Below, piece after piece: positions 25,400 through 34,149 of a stretch of DNA of 64,000 nt. The position numbers and the translations under genes are program-made. The stretch's first letter is position 1. Every line of letters begins with the position of its first letter. The notes beneath the pieces were generated by a model, which was not told where the DNA came from, searched no databases, and worked only from the letters and a program-made list of their open reading frames with translations. Source of the stretch: an uncultured Telmatospirillum sp. (GTDB lineage: Bacteria > Pseudomonadota > Alphaproteobacteria > Rhodospirillales > Magnetospirillaceae); NCBI GenBank assembly GCA_903858635.1, contig CAIOJO010000442.1:1-64000 (forward strand). Direction: 5' to 3'.

Positions 25400-25495
25400 A
25401 ATCACCTTCGTCACCCCCGCGAAGGCGGAGTCCACGCTGACGCCTGAAATTCGGAGCCGTTAATGGATGCCCGCTATCGCGAGCATGACGAGAGG
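25400..25495. repeat. REP-like inverted repeat pair between dmeF and the DUF364 gene
   Basis: GTCACCCCCGCGAAGGCGG... at 25410-25434 and a sequence at 25464-25489 that, read backwards, gives GTCATGCTCGCGATAGCGGG... are versions of the same unit of about 25 bases in opposite directions. Each half is itself palindromic around CGCGAAGGCG. This resembles dispersed intergenic repeats common in alphaproteobacteria and may act as a bidirectional transcript end. Confidence 0.6.
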
Positions 25496-25522
25496 GGTGA
25501 GCCGATCTAATCGCATCCTGCT

Positions 25523-26575
25523 CTAAGAGGATTCGGGCCGCCGCAGGGTGACGCTTCGGGTGAACGGCTTCAGCGCCTTGACGGCACCGCTTTCGGCAAT
25601 CACCCGCGCCGCCCCCTCGGGATCGGTGACCACCAGTCCGGCCAGGACATCGAGGCCGTAGGAGAACAGGCGCGCCGTTAACGGGGTGCCCGGTCCGACC
25701 AGAACCCGTCGCGCCGTGGTGGCCTGGCCGAGCAAACCTGGCAGGCTGTGATTGGGCAGAGTCGACGAGGTCAGCACGGCGACCGCGGCGGTCGGCAGCA
25801 GCCAGGCGGCGGCCGCCTCGGGGTAGTCGCCGGGGGCTGGATTGCGTTCGATGATACGAACATCCGGACGCCGTTCGACCATTCCCGGAAAGCGGCCGAC
25901 CGCCACCGCCGGGCCGCTCACCGCCGTCAACTCGTCGAGGCCGTTGGTGGTCTCGCCCTCCAGGTCGAAGCGGTTGTAATGGGCGTTGACGGCGGCGACG
26001 CCGAGCGACGCCTGCAGCGGATCGAGCGAGGTGGCCAGGCGGGCCAGGCTTTGCAGCGAGCCGCCGGCCAGCTGACCCGCCATCGGCAGCGCCCGGCAGC
26101 CGCCGGGGGGGCGTGGTGTAAAGGCCAGTCCACAGCCGTCGGGCCCTTCCACCAGCACCCAGTTGAGGCCGATCACGACGCGCCGGACCGGCAGCTCGGC
26201 GACGCCCAATACCAAGTCGGGATACAGGCGGTGCGGCCCCCACCAGCGCCACAGGGCCGGCGCCCGCGGCGCCAGGACGACCCCGGCGCCGCCGGTGGCC
26301 CGCTCCCAATCGGGCAGCTGGTCGGGGGTCACCGTGGTCACCAGCGGCGTACCCTGGGCCAGGGCCGTGCCGATGGGTTGGCTGGGGCCGGTAAAACGCT
26401 CGACCAGCAGCAGGTCGCCCTGCCCGACCCGCCAGCCACGCGCGGCCAAGGTCGCGCCGAAGGCGGCGACCAGGCGGCCGGCCTCGGGGCCGTCCGCTTC
26501 AACCACCGCCGCCGGCGGCAGCGACGGCGGGACCAGGCTGGCAGGCCTCTCTTCCCTGCTGCGCGGTCCGCTCAT
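25523..26575 (-). CDS. DUF4213/DUF364 putative metal-chelation protein with extra N-terminal domain
   Basis: 350 residues. The C-terminal two thirds (about 130-345) match the DUF4213 plus DUF364 'heavy-metal chelation' type: GLAFTPRP, then AVAVGRFP, RIIERNPAPGDYP and LTSSTLPNHSLPGLL. The first 130 residues (AAVVEADGPEAGRLVAAFGA, LLLVERF, TPLVTTV) resemble DUF2478, a nucleotide-binding-like domain often next to molybdate genes; this part of the call is weak. It overlaps the modA gene by four bases, so the pair is co-translated. A role in molybdate or tungstate use is suggested by context only. Confidence 0.7.
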   Translation of the reverse strand: MSGPRSREERPASLVPPSLPPAAVVEADGPEAGRLVAAFGATLAARGWRVGQGDLLLVERFTGPSQPIGTALAQGTPLVTTVTPDQLPDWERATGGAGVVLAPRAPALWRWWGPHRLYPDLVLGVAELPVRRVVIGLNWVLVEGPDGCGLAFTPRPPGGCRALPMAGQLAGGSLQSLARLATSLDPLQASLGVAAVNAHYNRFDLEGETTNGLDELTAVSGPAVAVGRFPGMVERRPDVRIIERNPAPGDYPEAAAAWLLPTAAVAVLTSSTLPNHSLPGLLGQATTARRVLVGPGTPLTARLFSYGLDVLAGLVVTDPEGAARVIAESGAVKALKPFTRSVTLRRPESS

Positions 26576-27321
26576 GGGGACGGCACCGAAAACCCATGCG
26601 CCAGCAGAACCGCCCGGCTTTCCGGGCCGCGCAGGAAATCGTAGAGCCGCGTCACCTCGGGCCGCTGATGATTGGCCAGGATGGCCATCGGGAAGTCCAC
26701 CGGCGGCGCCACCTCGGGAGGAAACTCGGCCACCACGCGGATCCGCGGATTGGCCACCGCGTCGATGGCGAAGCAGATGCCGGCCGGCGCTTCGCCGCGT
26801 TCGACCAGGGCCACCACCGCCCGCACGTCCGGCAGCGGGGCCAGCCGATTTTCAACCGAGGCCCAGACCCCCAGCTTCTCGAGGGCGGCGCGGGCGAAAC
26901 GCCCGGCCGGCAGCATGAACGGATCGCCGATCGCCAGTCTCCCGTCCCCCAATACGGTGCCCAGCGATTCGCCCGGCTGCGCGGCATAGGACACCCGGCT
27001 ATCGGCCCGAGCGATCAGCAGCAGCCGCGTGCTGGCCAAGGTGCTCGGCCCTTCGGCCAGCAGGGCCCGCGCCTGCAGAAAATCCATCCATTGGGGGTCG
27101 GCCGAAATGAACAGGTCGGCCGGTGCGCCATCGACGATCTGCCGGGCCTGCCCCGGGCTGTGGCCGACCACCAGCTTGAACCCGGTGCCGGCCTTGGCTG
27201 CCGCTTGGGCGAGATCCTCCATGGTGCTGGCCATGCCGCCCGGTGCGAACACCACCACTTCGGCCCCGGCCGGCCCGCCGGCAAGGACAGCCCATACGAT
27301 CAATGCCCCCAATAAGCGCAT
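26572..27321 (-). CDS. modA: Molybdate-binding periplasmic protein ModA
   Basis: 249 residues. Signal peptide (cut near AGA-E, residue 20), then the type II periplasmic-binding fold of ModA: VVVFAPGGMASTMEDLA at the first anion-binding loop, DLFISADPQWMDFL, and RLAIGDPFMLPAGRFARAALEKLG. Usual family residues differ slightly at the first loop (GGMAS in place of A-S-L). It binds molybdate or a similar oxyanion. The usual partners modB and modC are not next to it; instead it is fused into an operon with a DUF364 protein. Confidence 0.85.
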   Translation of the reverse strand: MRLLGALIVWAVLAGGPAGAEVVVFAPGGMASTMEDLAQAAAKAGTGFKLVVGHSPGQARQIVDGAPADLFISADPQWMDFLQARALLAEGPSTLASTRLLLIARADSRVSYAAQPGESLGTVLGDGRLAIGDPFMLPAGRFARAALEKLGVWASVENRLAPLPDVRAVVALVERGEAPAGICFAIDAVANPRIRVVAEFPPEVAPPVDFPMAILANHQRPEVTRLYDFLRGPESRAVLLAHGFSVPSP

Positions 27322-27375
27322 CCGTTCCTCGATCCCCGTCTCGACCGATCAATGATGGTCGATGGCCGGGCCCGG

Positions 27376-27390
27376 GGTCAATCTTTGACC
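27376..27390. promoter_or_regulatory. Perfect inverted repeat upstream of dctA
   Basis: GGTCAA-TCT-TTGACC, a perfect six-base inverted repeat with a three-base spacer, lies 145 bases before the dctA start and 55 bases after the divergent modA start. It could be an operator for either gene. No transcription factor could be assigned from sequence alone. Confidence 0.4.
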
Positions 27391-27534
27391 AATCGCTCAT
27401 GTTGCGATGCAGTATACCTGACAGGAAAATCGGTTCCCCGAAGGAGCGTCGGAAAAAGGACAAGTGGAAACTTCGATGATACGATCTGACCGGCCCCCCC
27501 TTTACGGTCGCGGAATCTCCGGAGGAAAATCATC

Positions 27535-28869
27535 ATGGTCGGTACGGCAGGAGCCGGTGTCCAGGTCCCAGCAGGGGCAAAAAAACCCTTTTACCGGGTG
27601 CTTTACATACAAGTTCTCTTCGCCATCGTTCTTGGCGCGTTGATTGGATGGCTTTCTCCGACCCTGGCGACCAATGACTGGTTCAAGGCGCTGGGCGATG
27701 GCTTCATCAAGCTGATCAAGATGGTGATCGGGCCGATCATCTTCTGCACGGTGGTATCCGGCATCGCCCATATCCAGGACGCCAAGAAGGTCGGGCGAGT
27801 CGGCGTCAAGGCCCTGGTCTATTTCGAGATCGTCTCGACCTTCGCCCTGATCATCGGCCTGTTGGTGGGCAATCTGCTGCATCCCGGCAGCGGCTTCTCC
27901 GGCAAGGCGCCCGACGCTTCGGCGGTGGCCAGCTATGCCAAGGCCGCCCATGAGACCAAGAGCGTCGATTTCGTCCTCAACATCATTCCCGACAGCGTGG
28001 TCGGTGCCTTCGCCAAGGGCGAGATCCTGCAGATCCTGCTGTTCGCCATCCTGTTCGGCTTCGCCTTGATGGCGCTGGGCGAGCGCGGCCGGGCCGTCCG
28101 CACCCTGATCGACGATATCGCCCATGGCATCTTCGGGGTCATCGCCATCGTCATGAAGGCAGCGCCATTCGGCGCCTTCGGCGCCATGGCCTTCACCGTC
28201 GGCAAGTTCGGGCCTTCGGCGCTGGGCAATCTGCTCGGCCTGATCGCCACCTTCTACCTGACCGCGGCGATCTTCATCTTTGTCGTTCTCGGCGTCATTG
28301 CCCGCATCGCCGGGTTCAACATCTTCAAATATCTGGGCTACATCAAGGAAGAGCTGCTCATCGTGCTGGGCACCTCGTCTTCGGAAAGCGCCCTGCCGCA
28401 GCTGATGGAAAAGCTGCAGCGGCTCGGTTGTTCCAAGTCGGTGGTTGGGCTGGTGGTGCCGACCGGCTATTCGTTCAACCTGGACGGCACCAACATCTAC
28501 ATGACCCTGGCCACCCTGTTCATCGCCCAAGCCCTGGGTGTCGATCTCAGCCTGTCGGACCAGATGACCATCCTGATCGTCGCCATGCTGACCTCGAAGG
28601 GCGCGTCGGGGGTGACCGGGGCCGGCTTCATCACGCTGGCGGCGACCCTGGCCGTGGTCAATCCGGCGCTGGTGCCGGGCATGGCGATCGTTCTCGGCAT
28701 CGACAAATTCATGAGCGAGTGCCGGGCCTTGACCAATCTCAGCGGCAACGGCGTTGCCGCCATCGTGGTGTCGTGGTGGGAAAACGAACTCGACCGCGAC
28801 AAGCTCAACCTCGCCCTCGGCAAGACCGTCGATACCTCGGACATCAAGACCGCCGTCTCCATCGACTGA
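27535..28869 (+). CDS. dctA: C4-dicarboxylate/proton symporter DctA
   Basis: 444 residues, the usual DctA length. Takes up succinate, fumarate and malate across the inner membrane with protons. The family's Ser-rich re-entrant loop [16 protein letters not shown], the conserved [14 protein letters not shown] and the second hairpin [13 protein letters not shown] are all present, with about eight membrane helices before and between them. GGAGG stands about ten bases before the ATG. No dctBD two-component pair is nearby. The transporter fits an organism that grows on organic acids, also as electron donors for denitrification. Confidence 0.95.
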   Translation: MVGTAGAGVQVPAGAKKPFYRVLYIQVLFAIVLGALIGWLSPTLATNDWFKALGDGFIKLIKMVIGPIIFCTVVSGIAHIQDAKKVGRVGVKALVYFEIVSTFALIIGLLVGNLLHPGSGFSGKAPDASAVASYAKAAHETKSVDFVLNIIPDSVVGAFAKGEILQILLFAILFGFALMALGERGRAVRTLIDDIAHGIFGVIAIVMKAAPFGAFGAMAFTVGKFGPSALGNLLGLIATFYLTAAIFIFVVLGVIARIAGFNIFKYLGYIKEELLIVLGTSSSESALPQLMEKLQRLGCSKSVVGLVVPTGYSFNLDGTNIYMTLATLFIAQALGVDLSLSDQMTILIVAMLTSKGASGVTGAGFITLAATLAVVNPALVPGMAIVLGIDKFMSECRALTNLSGNGVAAIVVSWWENELDRDKLNLALGKTVDTSDIKTAVSID

Positions 28870-28876
28870 CCGGGCC

Positions 28877-28903
28877 CCGGGCCGCGCGCGGGCGCGGCCC
28901 CGG
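28877..28903. terminator. GC-rich hairpin between dctA and the glycosyltransferase
   Basis: CCGGGCCGCGC and GCGCGGCCCCGG form an 11-pair stem with one bulged base and a short loop, a few bases after the dctA stop. There is no T-run, so it may be a Rho-assisted or weak two-way transcript end between the convergent genes. Confidence 0.5.
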
Positions 28904-28920
28904 TTGCTCGGTGGTTCGGA

Positions 28921-29883
28921 TCAACGTTGCGCCACACCCTGGCGCGATCGTGGCAGGTGGGCCAGGCCGCGTCGGCACAAGGTGGCGAGCCCCGGCCCGA
29001 GCAGCCCGGGGCGCAGCAACAGCTGCCGCAATGCCGAGACCCATGCCCGGCCGCGAAGATGCTGCCGGAAGCTGAGATAGGCCTGCAGCCGGGCCAGACG
29101 GCGGTGACGGTGCAGGATCAGGCGCCGCAGCGGCTCGCCCTGCCCCATCGCGTCGAGTTGGCGACGGCTGTGCGCCAGCACGTTGTCGAGGCGCTCCGGC
29201 CCGACCGCCCGCGACAGCGAATGGGGCCGCGCGGCATAGCGATAAAGGGCGTCGGGAATCAGCTGCCAGGACGCCCCGGCCAGCAGGCAATCGAGATGGA
29301 AATGATAGTCCTCGCACAGCGCCAGGTCTTCCCGGAAGCGAAGATGGTGGGCCTCGACGAGGGCCCGCCGCACCATCGGTTTCAGATAGCCGAAGCTGTA
29401 GCGCGCCGCCCGGAAATCGTTGCTGCGCAGATAGTCGGCAAGACTCATCACACCGGATTGCGGCCATTCCCCCGCCCCGAAGGCGACTCCCCGGGGCTGG
29501 CGGTCGGGATGGGAGACAATCTGCAGGTTGTCCGCCACCATGTCGGCATTGGTCGCCTGCGTCCGGGCCAGCAGCGCCGCCAAGCGTTCGGGGGCGAAGC
29601 CGTCATCGGCATCGAGCAAGGCGACCCAGCGCCCGCGGCACAGGGCCAGCCCGGCATTGCGGGCCGCCGCCGCCCCGCCGTTATGGGGCAGGACCAACAA
29701 CCGTATCCGCTGGTCCTGTGCGACATAGCGGCGCACCATCTCGACGGTGCCATCGGTGCTGGCGTCGTCGACCACCACCAGCTCGAAATCGCCCAAGGAT
29801 TGCGCCAGCACCGATTCGATGCAGGGGCCGATGTCATCCTCCACCTGATAGCCGGCGACCAGGACCGAGATCAGCGGCGTCAT
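28921..29883 (-). CDS. Family 2 glycosyltransferase
   Basis: 320 residues from the ATG at 29883, which has GGAGGAGGAA ahead; the longer open frame lacks a ribosome site. GT-A fold at about 1-200: ISVLVAGYQVEDDIGPCIES, VVVDDASTDGT (nucleotide-sugar Asp) and ALLDADDGFAPERL (DxD metal site). It transfers a sugar from a nucleotide donor, probably for a surface polysaccharide; acceptor and sugar cannot be told. The C-terminal 100 residues are rich in Arg, Leu and His and may bind the membrane surface. It stands alone, not in a polysaccharide cluster. Confidence 0.87.
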   Translation of the reverse strand: MTPLISVLVAGYQVEDDIGPCIESVLAQSLGDFELVVVDDASTDGTVEMVRRYVAQDQRIRLLVLPHNGGAAAARNAGLALCRGRWVALLDADDGFAPERLAALLARTQATNADMVADNLQIVSHPDRQPRGVAFGAGEWPQSGVMSLADYLRSNDFRAARYSFGYLKPMVRRALVEAHHLRFREDLALCEDYHFHLDCLLAGASWQLIPDALYRYAARPHSLSRAVGPERLDNVLAHSRRQLDAMGQGEPLRRLILHRHRRLARLQAYLSFRQHLRGRAWVSALRQLLLRPGLLGPGLATLCRRGLAHLPRSRQGVAQR

Positions 29884-30136
29884 CGAGTTCCTCCTCCACC
29901 GTACCGACCGGAGGCCTGGCCGGACGGACAGGCCTCCAGCTATGCCGCTTTTTTGCGGGCGCTGACAGGACGGGAACGGGTATGAGAGCGGAGGCCAAGG
30001 AGACCGTGCCACACCAACGGGCGAGGACCAAAAGTGGGGCGTTCGCATCGTTTGGCCGGACGGCACTTGCGCTCCGTTGAAGGCCCGCTAGTCTAACATC
30101 GTCGCGTTGCGGCTTGGCGTTGGACTCGAGGACGAA

Positions 30137-31339
30137 ATGGCAGAAACAAGCGGCAATGGATCGGCCGGCAGCCCGGGGCAGGAGGCGGTCCGCAAGCGGC
30201 GGCAGCGCTTCAGGATTTTCGGCATCGCGGTCCTGACTTGCGCGGTCGGCGGCGGTATTTATTGGTTGCTTACCAAGAACCGCGAGGCCACCGACGACGC
30301 CTTCCTCGAAGCCGACATAGTGCAGATCGCCCCGCAGGTCGGCGGGGTGATCGCCGCGCTGAATTTCACCGACAACCAACGGGCCGACCGCGGTCAACTG
30401 CTGATCGCCATCGACCCCCGCGACTATGAGGTGCAACTCGCCTCGGCCAATGCCAATCTCGACATCGCCCTGGCCCTGCAACAGGCGGCCGAGGCCGATC
30501 TCAGTCTGACCAAGGCGACCACCGTCGCCTCCATCGACGAGATCCACAATCTGGTCGAGCAGACCCGGCATCAGGTCTCGGAGGCGCGTCAACAGGCCGA
30601 TGCGGCGCAAGCCGACGCAGTGCGCACGGCGGCCGACGTCAAGCGCTACGACGACCTGCTGCAGGGCGCCGTGGCATCGCGCCAGCGATACGAGCAGGCA
30701 GTCGCCGACGCTCGCGCCGGCACCGCCCGGTGGCGTGCCGCGCAGCTCGCCGCCACCGCCGTCGAGGCCCAGCAGGCCCAGGCCCAGGCCCGCCTGCAGG
30801 ATGCCCTGGCGGCGCCGCAGCGGGTGGCGCAGAAAGAGGCCCAGCTGGCCAATGCCAAGGCGCAGGTCGAGCAGGCCCGGGCCAATCTCCAGGCCGCCGC
30901 CAACAACCTGTCCTATGCCCGCATCAAGGCGCCGCAGAGCGGACGGATGACCAAGCGCACGGTCAATCTCGGCGATGTGGTGCAGAAGAACCAGGTCCTG
31001 GCCGCCCTGGTGGTCGACCCGCCCTGGGTCATCGCCAACTTCAAGGAGACGCAGCTCACCCGCATGCGGCCGGGACAGCCGGTTTCCATATCGGTCGACG
31101 CCTTTCCCGGCCATGCCTTCCGGGGTCATGTCGACAGCATCCAGGCCGGCACCGGGGCGCGCTTTTCGCTGCTGCCGCCGGAGAACGCCACCGGCAATTA
31201 TGTGAAGGTGGTGCAACGGATCCCGGTCAAGATCGTGTTCGACGATCTGGCCGACGACATGCTGCATCTGCTGGCCCCGGGCATGTCGGTGGTGCCGGCG
31301 GTCGATGTCGGTGCCCCGCCGGCGGCCCCGAAGCCGTGA
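30137..31339 (+). CDS. emrA: EmrA/HlyD-family membrane fusion protein
   Basis: 400 residues from the ATG at 30137 (GAGGA ahead); an upstream in-frame start at 30107 is possible. One membrane helix at about 23-43, then a lipoyl-like half (VQIAPQVGGVIAAL), a long alanine/glutamine coiled coil (about 100-260) and a beta-barrel end (VIANFKETQLTRMRPGQPV). This is the periplasmic adaptor of a drug or toxin export pump. The stop overlaps the GTG start of the MFS partner. An outer-membrane TolC-like gene is not in the window. Confidence 0.9.
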   Translation: MAETSGNGSAGSPGQEAVRKRRQRFRIFGIAVLTCAVGGGIYWLLTKNREATDDAFLEADIVQIAPQVGGVIAALNFTDNQRADRGQLLIAIDPRDYEVQLASANANLDIALALQQAAEADLSLTKATTVASIDEIHNLVEQTRHQVSEARQQADAAQADAVRTAADVKRYDDLLQGAVASRQRYEQAVADARAGTARWRAAQLAATAVEAQQAQAQARLQDALAAPQRVAQKEAQLANAKAQVEQARANLQAAANNLSYARIKAPQSGRMTKRTVNLGDVVQKNQVLAALVVDPPWVIANFKETQLTRMRPGQPVSISVDAFPGHAFRGHVDSIQAGTGARFSLLPPENATGNYVKVVQRIPVKIVFDDLADDMLHLLAPGMSVVPAVDVGAPPAAPKP

Positions 31340-32928
31340 GCGAGGACGCCGCCACCGGCCAAGGCCGCCCGGCAATCAACCCATGGCTGGTGGCACCGCT
31401 GGTCGCCCTGGCCGCCTTCATGGAGGTGCTCGACATCTCCATCGCCAATGTCTCGCTGCAGCACATCGCCGGCGACCTGTCGGCCGGCCAGGACGAATCG
31501 ACCTGGGTGCTGACCTCCTATCTGGTCACCAATGCCATCATCCTGCCGCTGTCGGGCTGGTTGTCGTCGGTGATGGGCCGCACCCGCTTCTTCCTGGCCT
31601 GCATCATCGGCTTTTCGGCCAGTTCGCTGGCCTGCGGCCTTGCCCCCACCCTCGGCCTGCTGATCGTCTTTCGCGCCATCCAGGGCTTGACCGGCGGCGG
31701 CCTGCAGCCGGTCTCCCAAGCCATCCTGGCCGATGCCTTCCCGCCCCGGCAACGGGGCATGGCCTTCGCCCTTTACGGCATGGCGGTGGTGTTCGCCCCG
31801 GCCATCGGCCCAACCCTGGGCGGCTGGATCACCGACGAGGTGAGCTGGCGTTGGGTGTTCCTGCTGAACGTGCCGGTCGGCATCGTCCTGACCATCCTGG
31901 TGACCGCCCTGCTGGAGGACCCGCCGGCCTTTACCGCAGCACGACAGGAGCGGCTGAAGCGGGGGCTGAAGGTGGATTACGCCGGCCTTGGCCTGCTCAC
32001 CGTCGGCCTCGGCCTGCTGCAGGTGGTGCTCGACAAGGGCGAGGAGGACGACTGGTTCTCGTCGCCCCTCATCCTGTGGCTGACCATCGCCTCGGCGGTA
32101 TCGCTGATCGCCTTCGTCATCTGGGAACTGGGCGAAGAGGACCCGATCGTCGACCTCAGGCTCTTGGCCGAACGCAATTTCGGCATGGCCAATTTCCTCA
32201 TGTTCCTGCTGGGCTTCATCCTGCTCGGCAGCACCGTGCTGCTGCCCGAACTGGTGCAGCGCCTGTTCGGCTATACGGCGACCCAGGCGGGGCTGGTGAT
32301 TACCCCGGGCGGCCTATCGATCATCCTGATCATGCCGGTGGTCGGCCGCCTGGTCTCGATCTTCGATTCCCGCCATTTGATCGCCATCGGCCTGGCCATC
32401 ACCGCCATGGCCCTGTTTCGCATGACCAGCTTCGACCTCGACACCGACTACGCCACCTTCATGTGGGCTCGCATCTACCAGGCGCTGGGCCTGTCGCTGC
32501 TGTTCATCCCGATCAACACGGCGGCGTTCCTCACCGTCAAACCCGAGAAGAGCAGCGCCGCCTCGGCCCTGATCAATGTGTCGCGCAATCTGGGTGGCAG
32601 TTTCGGCATCTCCCTGGTGACCACCATGCTGTCGCGCTCCAGCCAGGCGCACCAGACCGTCCTGGTCAGCCACGCCACGCCCTTCGACCATGCCTACCGG
32701 CGCATGCTGGACGGTCTGGTGCCCCTGTTCCAGGGGCAAGGCGATACCGTGGCCGAGGCCACCAGCAAAGCGGTCGCCCAGATCTACGGCATCATCCAGC
32801 GCGAAGCCTTGATGCAAGCCTTCATCGACGACTTCCGGCTGCTCGGCATTATCTTCGCGCTGCTGGTTCCGCTGGTCTTCGTCATGCGCAAAGGCAAGCC
32901 GCACGGCCCAGGCCCGGCCACCCATTGA
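31336..32928 (+). CDS. emrB: EmrB/QacA-family MFS drug exporter (DHA2, 14 helices)
   Basis: 530 residues from the GTG at 31336, which overlaps the emrA stop (GTGA); the frame extends far upstream only as a shadow of emrA. MFS motif A-like WLSSVMGRTRFF, motif C region GMAVVFAPAIGPTLGGWI and the usual LDISIANVSLQHI first helix of the DHA2 group are present. It expels hydrophobic compounds using the proton gradient, together with the adaptor upstream. No MarR/TetR regulator gene is adjacent, so control is unknown. Confidence 0.92.
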   Translation: MSEDAATGQGRPAINPWLVAPLVALAAFMEVLDISIANVSLQHIAGDLSAGQDESTWVLTSYLVTNAIILPLSGWLSSVMGRTRFFLACIIGFSASSLACGLAPTLGLLIVFRAIQGLTGGGLQPVSQAILADAFPPRQRGMAFALYGMAVVFAPAIGPTLGGWITDEVSWRWVFLLNVPVGIVLTILVTALLEDPPAFTAARQERLKRGLKVDYAGLGLLTVGLGLLQVVLDKGEEDDWFSSPLILWLTIASAVSLIAFVIWELGEEDPIVDLRLLAERNFGMANFLMFLLGFILLGSTVLLPELVQRLFGYTATQAGLVITPGGLSIILIMPVVGRLVSIFDSRHLIAIGLAITAMALFRMTSFDLDTDYATFMWARIYQALGLSLLFIPINTAAFLTVKPEKSSAASALINVSRNLGGSFGISLVTTMLSRSSQAHQTVLVSHATPFDHAYRRMLDGLVPLFQGQGDTVAEATSKAVAQIYGIIQREALMQAFIDDFRLLGIIFALLVPLVFVMRKGKPHGPGPATH

Positions 32929-32942
32929 AGGAATGCTGATTT

Positions 32943-33029
32943 ACCACGGAGAGCACGGAGAGCACGGAGATGAATTGGAATGAGCTCCGCTCAGAAGGTC
33001 TTCTCCGTGACCTCTGTGTGCTCCGTGGT
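32943..33029. repeat. Inverted intergenic repeat with ACCACGGAG ends
   Basis: ACCACGGAGAGCACGGAG... at 32943-32970 and, in reverse, ACCACGGAGCACACAGAG... at 33002-33029 are imperfect 28-base inverted copies around a 31-base centre. The left arm also has the nine-base tandem GAGCACGGA twice. It lies between convergent genes (emrB and a membrane protein) and could fold into a long stem that ends both transcripts. Confidence 0.65.
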
Positions 33030-33037
33030 TGAATGAA

Positions 33038-33517
33038 TTACTTACCCACCGAAAACCGGAAGCGCAGGGCGCAGGCGCTGAACTTGGCGCGGGCCCGCGC
33101 CAACAATTGCGCGGCCGCCTTGCGGGCCTGGCGCAACAGCCCGATGCGGTCGAGCCAGGCATGGGCCCAGCGGCTCCAGCCGAGGACGATACCCTCGGCC
33201 CACACGAACCAGGCAAGCTGGTGCAGAGCCGGCCGGCACAGGGCATAGAGGCGGGCCAGGAAGGCGACGGTGAAAGCCTCGCCGCCGATAAACAACAGCA
33301 GCCCGGCCGTCACCCGGCCCACGGCGATCAGCCATAAGGCGGCCAGTTTGATCGGCAGGACCAGCGCCCAGGGCAGGATGAACAGGACCATTGCGGCATA
33401 GGGCGGCAGGCGGTGGATCGCCGCCTCGAGGCGGGCCACCGGCGACCAGCGGGCGAGGCCCGCCATCAGCCGGCCGAGCCAGGTCCACAACAGTTCTTCG
33501 AACAGGATGGCAAGCAA
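33038..33517 (-). CDS. Conserved-looking membrane protein of unknown function
   Basis: 159 residues counted from a TTG at 33517. The frame stays open upstream to about 33600 with a basic/hydrophobic start (RIIRPTPLLLRRLNTLLRIPLVLAG) but without ATG or GTG, so the true start is unsure, perhaps a CTG/TTG. Two or three hydrophobic stretches (AMVLFILPWALVLPIKLAAL, then TAGLLLFIGGEAFTVAFLARL) and a basic C-terminal tail are visible. Not recognised. It lies just downstream of irr on the same strand, possibly co-transcribed. Confidence 0.6.
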   Translation of the reverse strand: MLAILFEELLWTWLGRLMAGLARWSPVARLEAAIHRLPPYAAMVLFILPWALVLPIKLAALWLIAVGRVTAGLLLFIGGEAFTVAFLARLYALCRPALHQLAWFVWAEGIVLGWSRWAHAWLDRIGLLRQARKAAAQLLARARAKFSACALRFRFSVGK

Positions 33518-33594
33518 CCCCGCCAGGACCAGCGGGATGCGCAGAAGGGTATTCAGACGGCGGAGCAGCAGGGGCGTCGGACGGATGATGCGGC

Positions 33595-34014
33595 TCAGCC
33601 CATCACGCGGACGATGACGTCGACCCGGCGGATGCTGGTGCCCTGCGGGGCCTGGGGCATCCTGGTCACCGACACCATGTCGCCCGGGATATCCTCGAGG
33701 CGGCCCGACTGTTCATAGAAGAAATGATGATGGTCGGTGGTGTTGGTGTCGAAATAGGAGCGCCCGGCGTCGACCACGATTTCCCGCAGCATGCCGGCTG
33801 CGGTGAACTGGTGCAAGGTGTTGTAGACGGTGGCCAGCGACACCCGGATGTTCGAGGACAGCGCCTCGCCGTGCAGCTGCTCGGCCGACACATGGCGGTC
33901 GCAGCAATCGAACAGCAGTTTGGCCAGAGCCAGCCGTTGGCGGGTCGGGCGGAGCCCGGCGGCGCGCAGGCGGTCAAGGGCTTGGCTGAAGGGTCTATGG
34001 GTGACGGCGGTCAT
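33595..34014 (-). CDS. irr: Fur-family iron response regulator Irr
   Basis: 139 residues. The winged helix (about 15-85) has the Irr-type sequence LRPTRQRLALAKLLF and VSLATVYNTLHQFTAAGMLREI. The second domain has YFDTNTTDHHHFFYEQSGRLEDIP with the His-rich metal/haem site typical of Irr rather than Fur. Irr accumulates when iron is low and controls haem and iron genes in alphaproteobacteria. The N-terminal haem regulatory Cys-Pro motif of Bradyrhizobium is absent, as in many members. A true Fur is also encoded in the window at 56021-56458. A palindrome lies in its upstream region at 34047-34066. Confidence 0.9.
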   Translation of the reverse strand: MTAVTHRPFSQALDRLRAAGLRPTRQRLALAKLLFDCCDRHVSAEQLHGEALSSNIRVSLATVYNTLHQFTAAGMLREIVVDAGRSYFDTNTTDHHHFFYEQSGRLEDIPGDMVSVTRMPQAPQGTSIRRVDVIVRVMG

Positions 34015-34046
34015 GGCACACTCGCCTCAGTTGTCGGACTTGTTTC

Positions 34047-34066
34047 TATTTTAATTCCATAAAATA
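34047..34066. promoter_or_regulatory. AT-rich palindrome upstream of irr
   Basis: TATTTTA-ATTCCA-TAAAATA: two seven-base arms around a six-base spacer, 33 bases before the irr start, in an otherwise GC-rich region. It overlaps the place expected for the irr promoter and could be an operator for Fur or Irr itself, though it does not match the ICE box (TTTAGAA-N3-TTCTAAA) closely. Confidence 0.45.
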
Positions 34067-34149
34067 AGCAATTGGAATCGCATGCGGCCTCTTTCAAGCG
34101 GCGGCCTGCAATTGGTGCAGATGGACGTCTTCGGCGCCATGCCGACCAC

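Noticed and set aside
30730-32939. Open frames in other phases across emrA-emrB
   Set aside because: The EmrB product begins at the GTG overlapping the emrA stop; the part upstream and the third phase are low-complexity shadows.
32943-32970. Tandem GAGCACGGA units as a CRISPR array
   Set aside because: Only two nine-base units without spacers; part of an inverted intergenic repeat.
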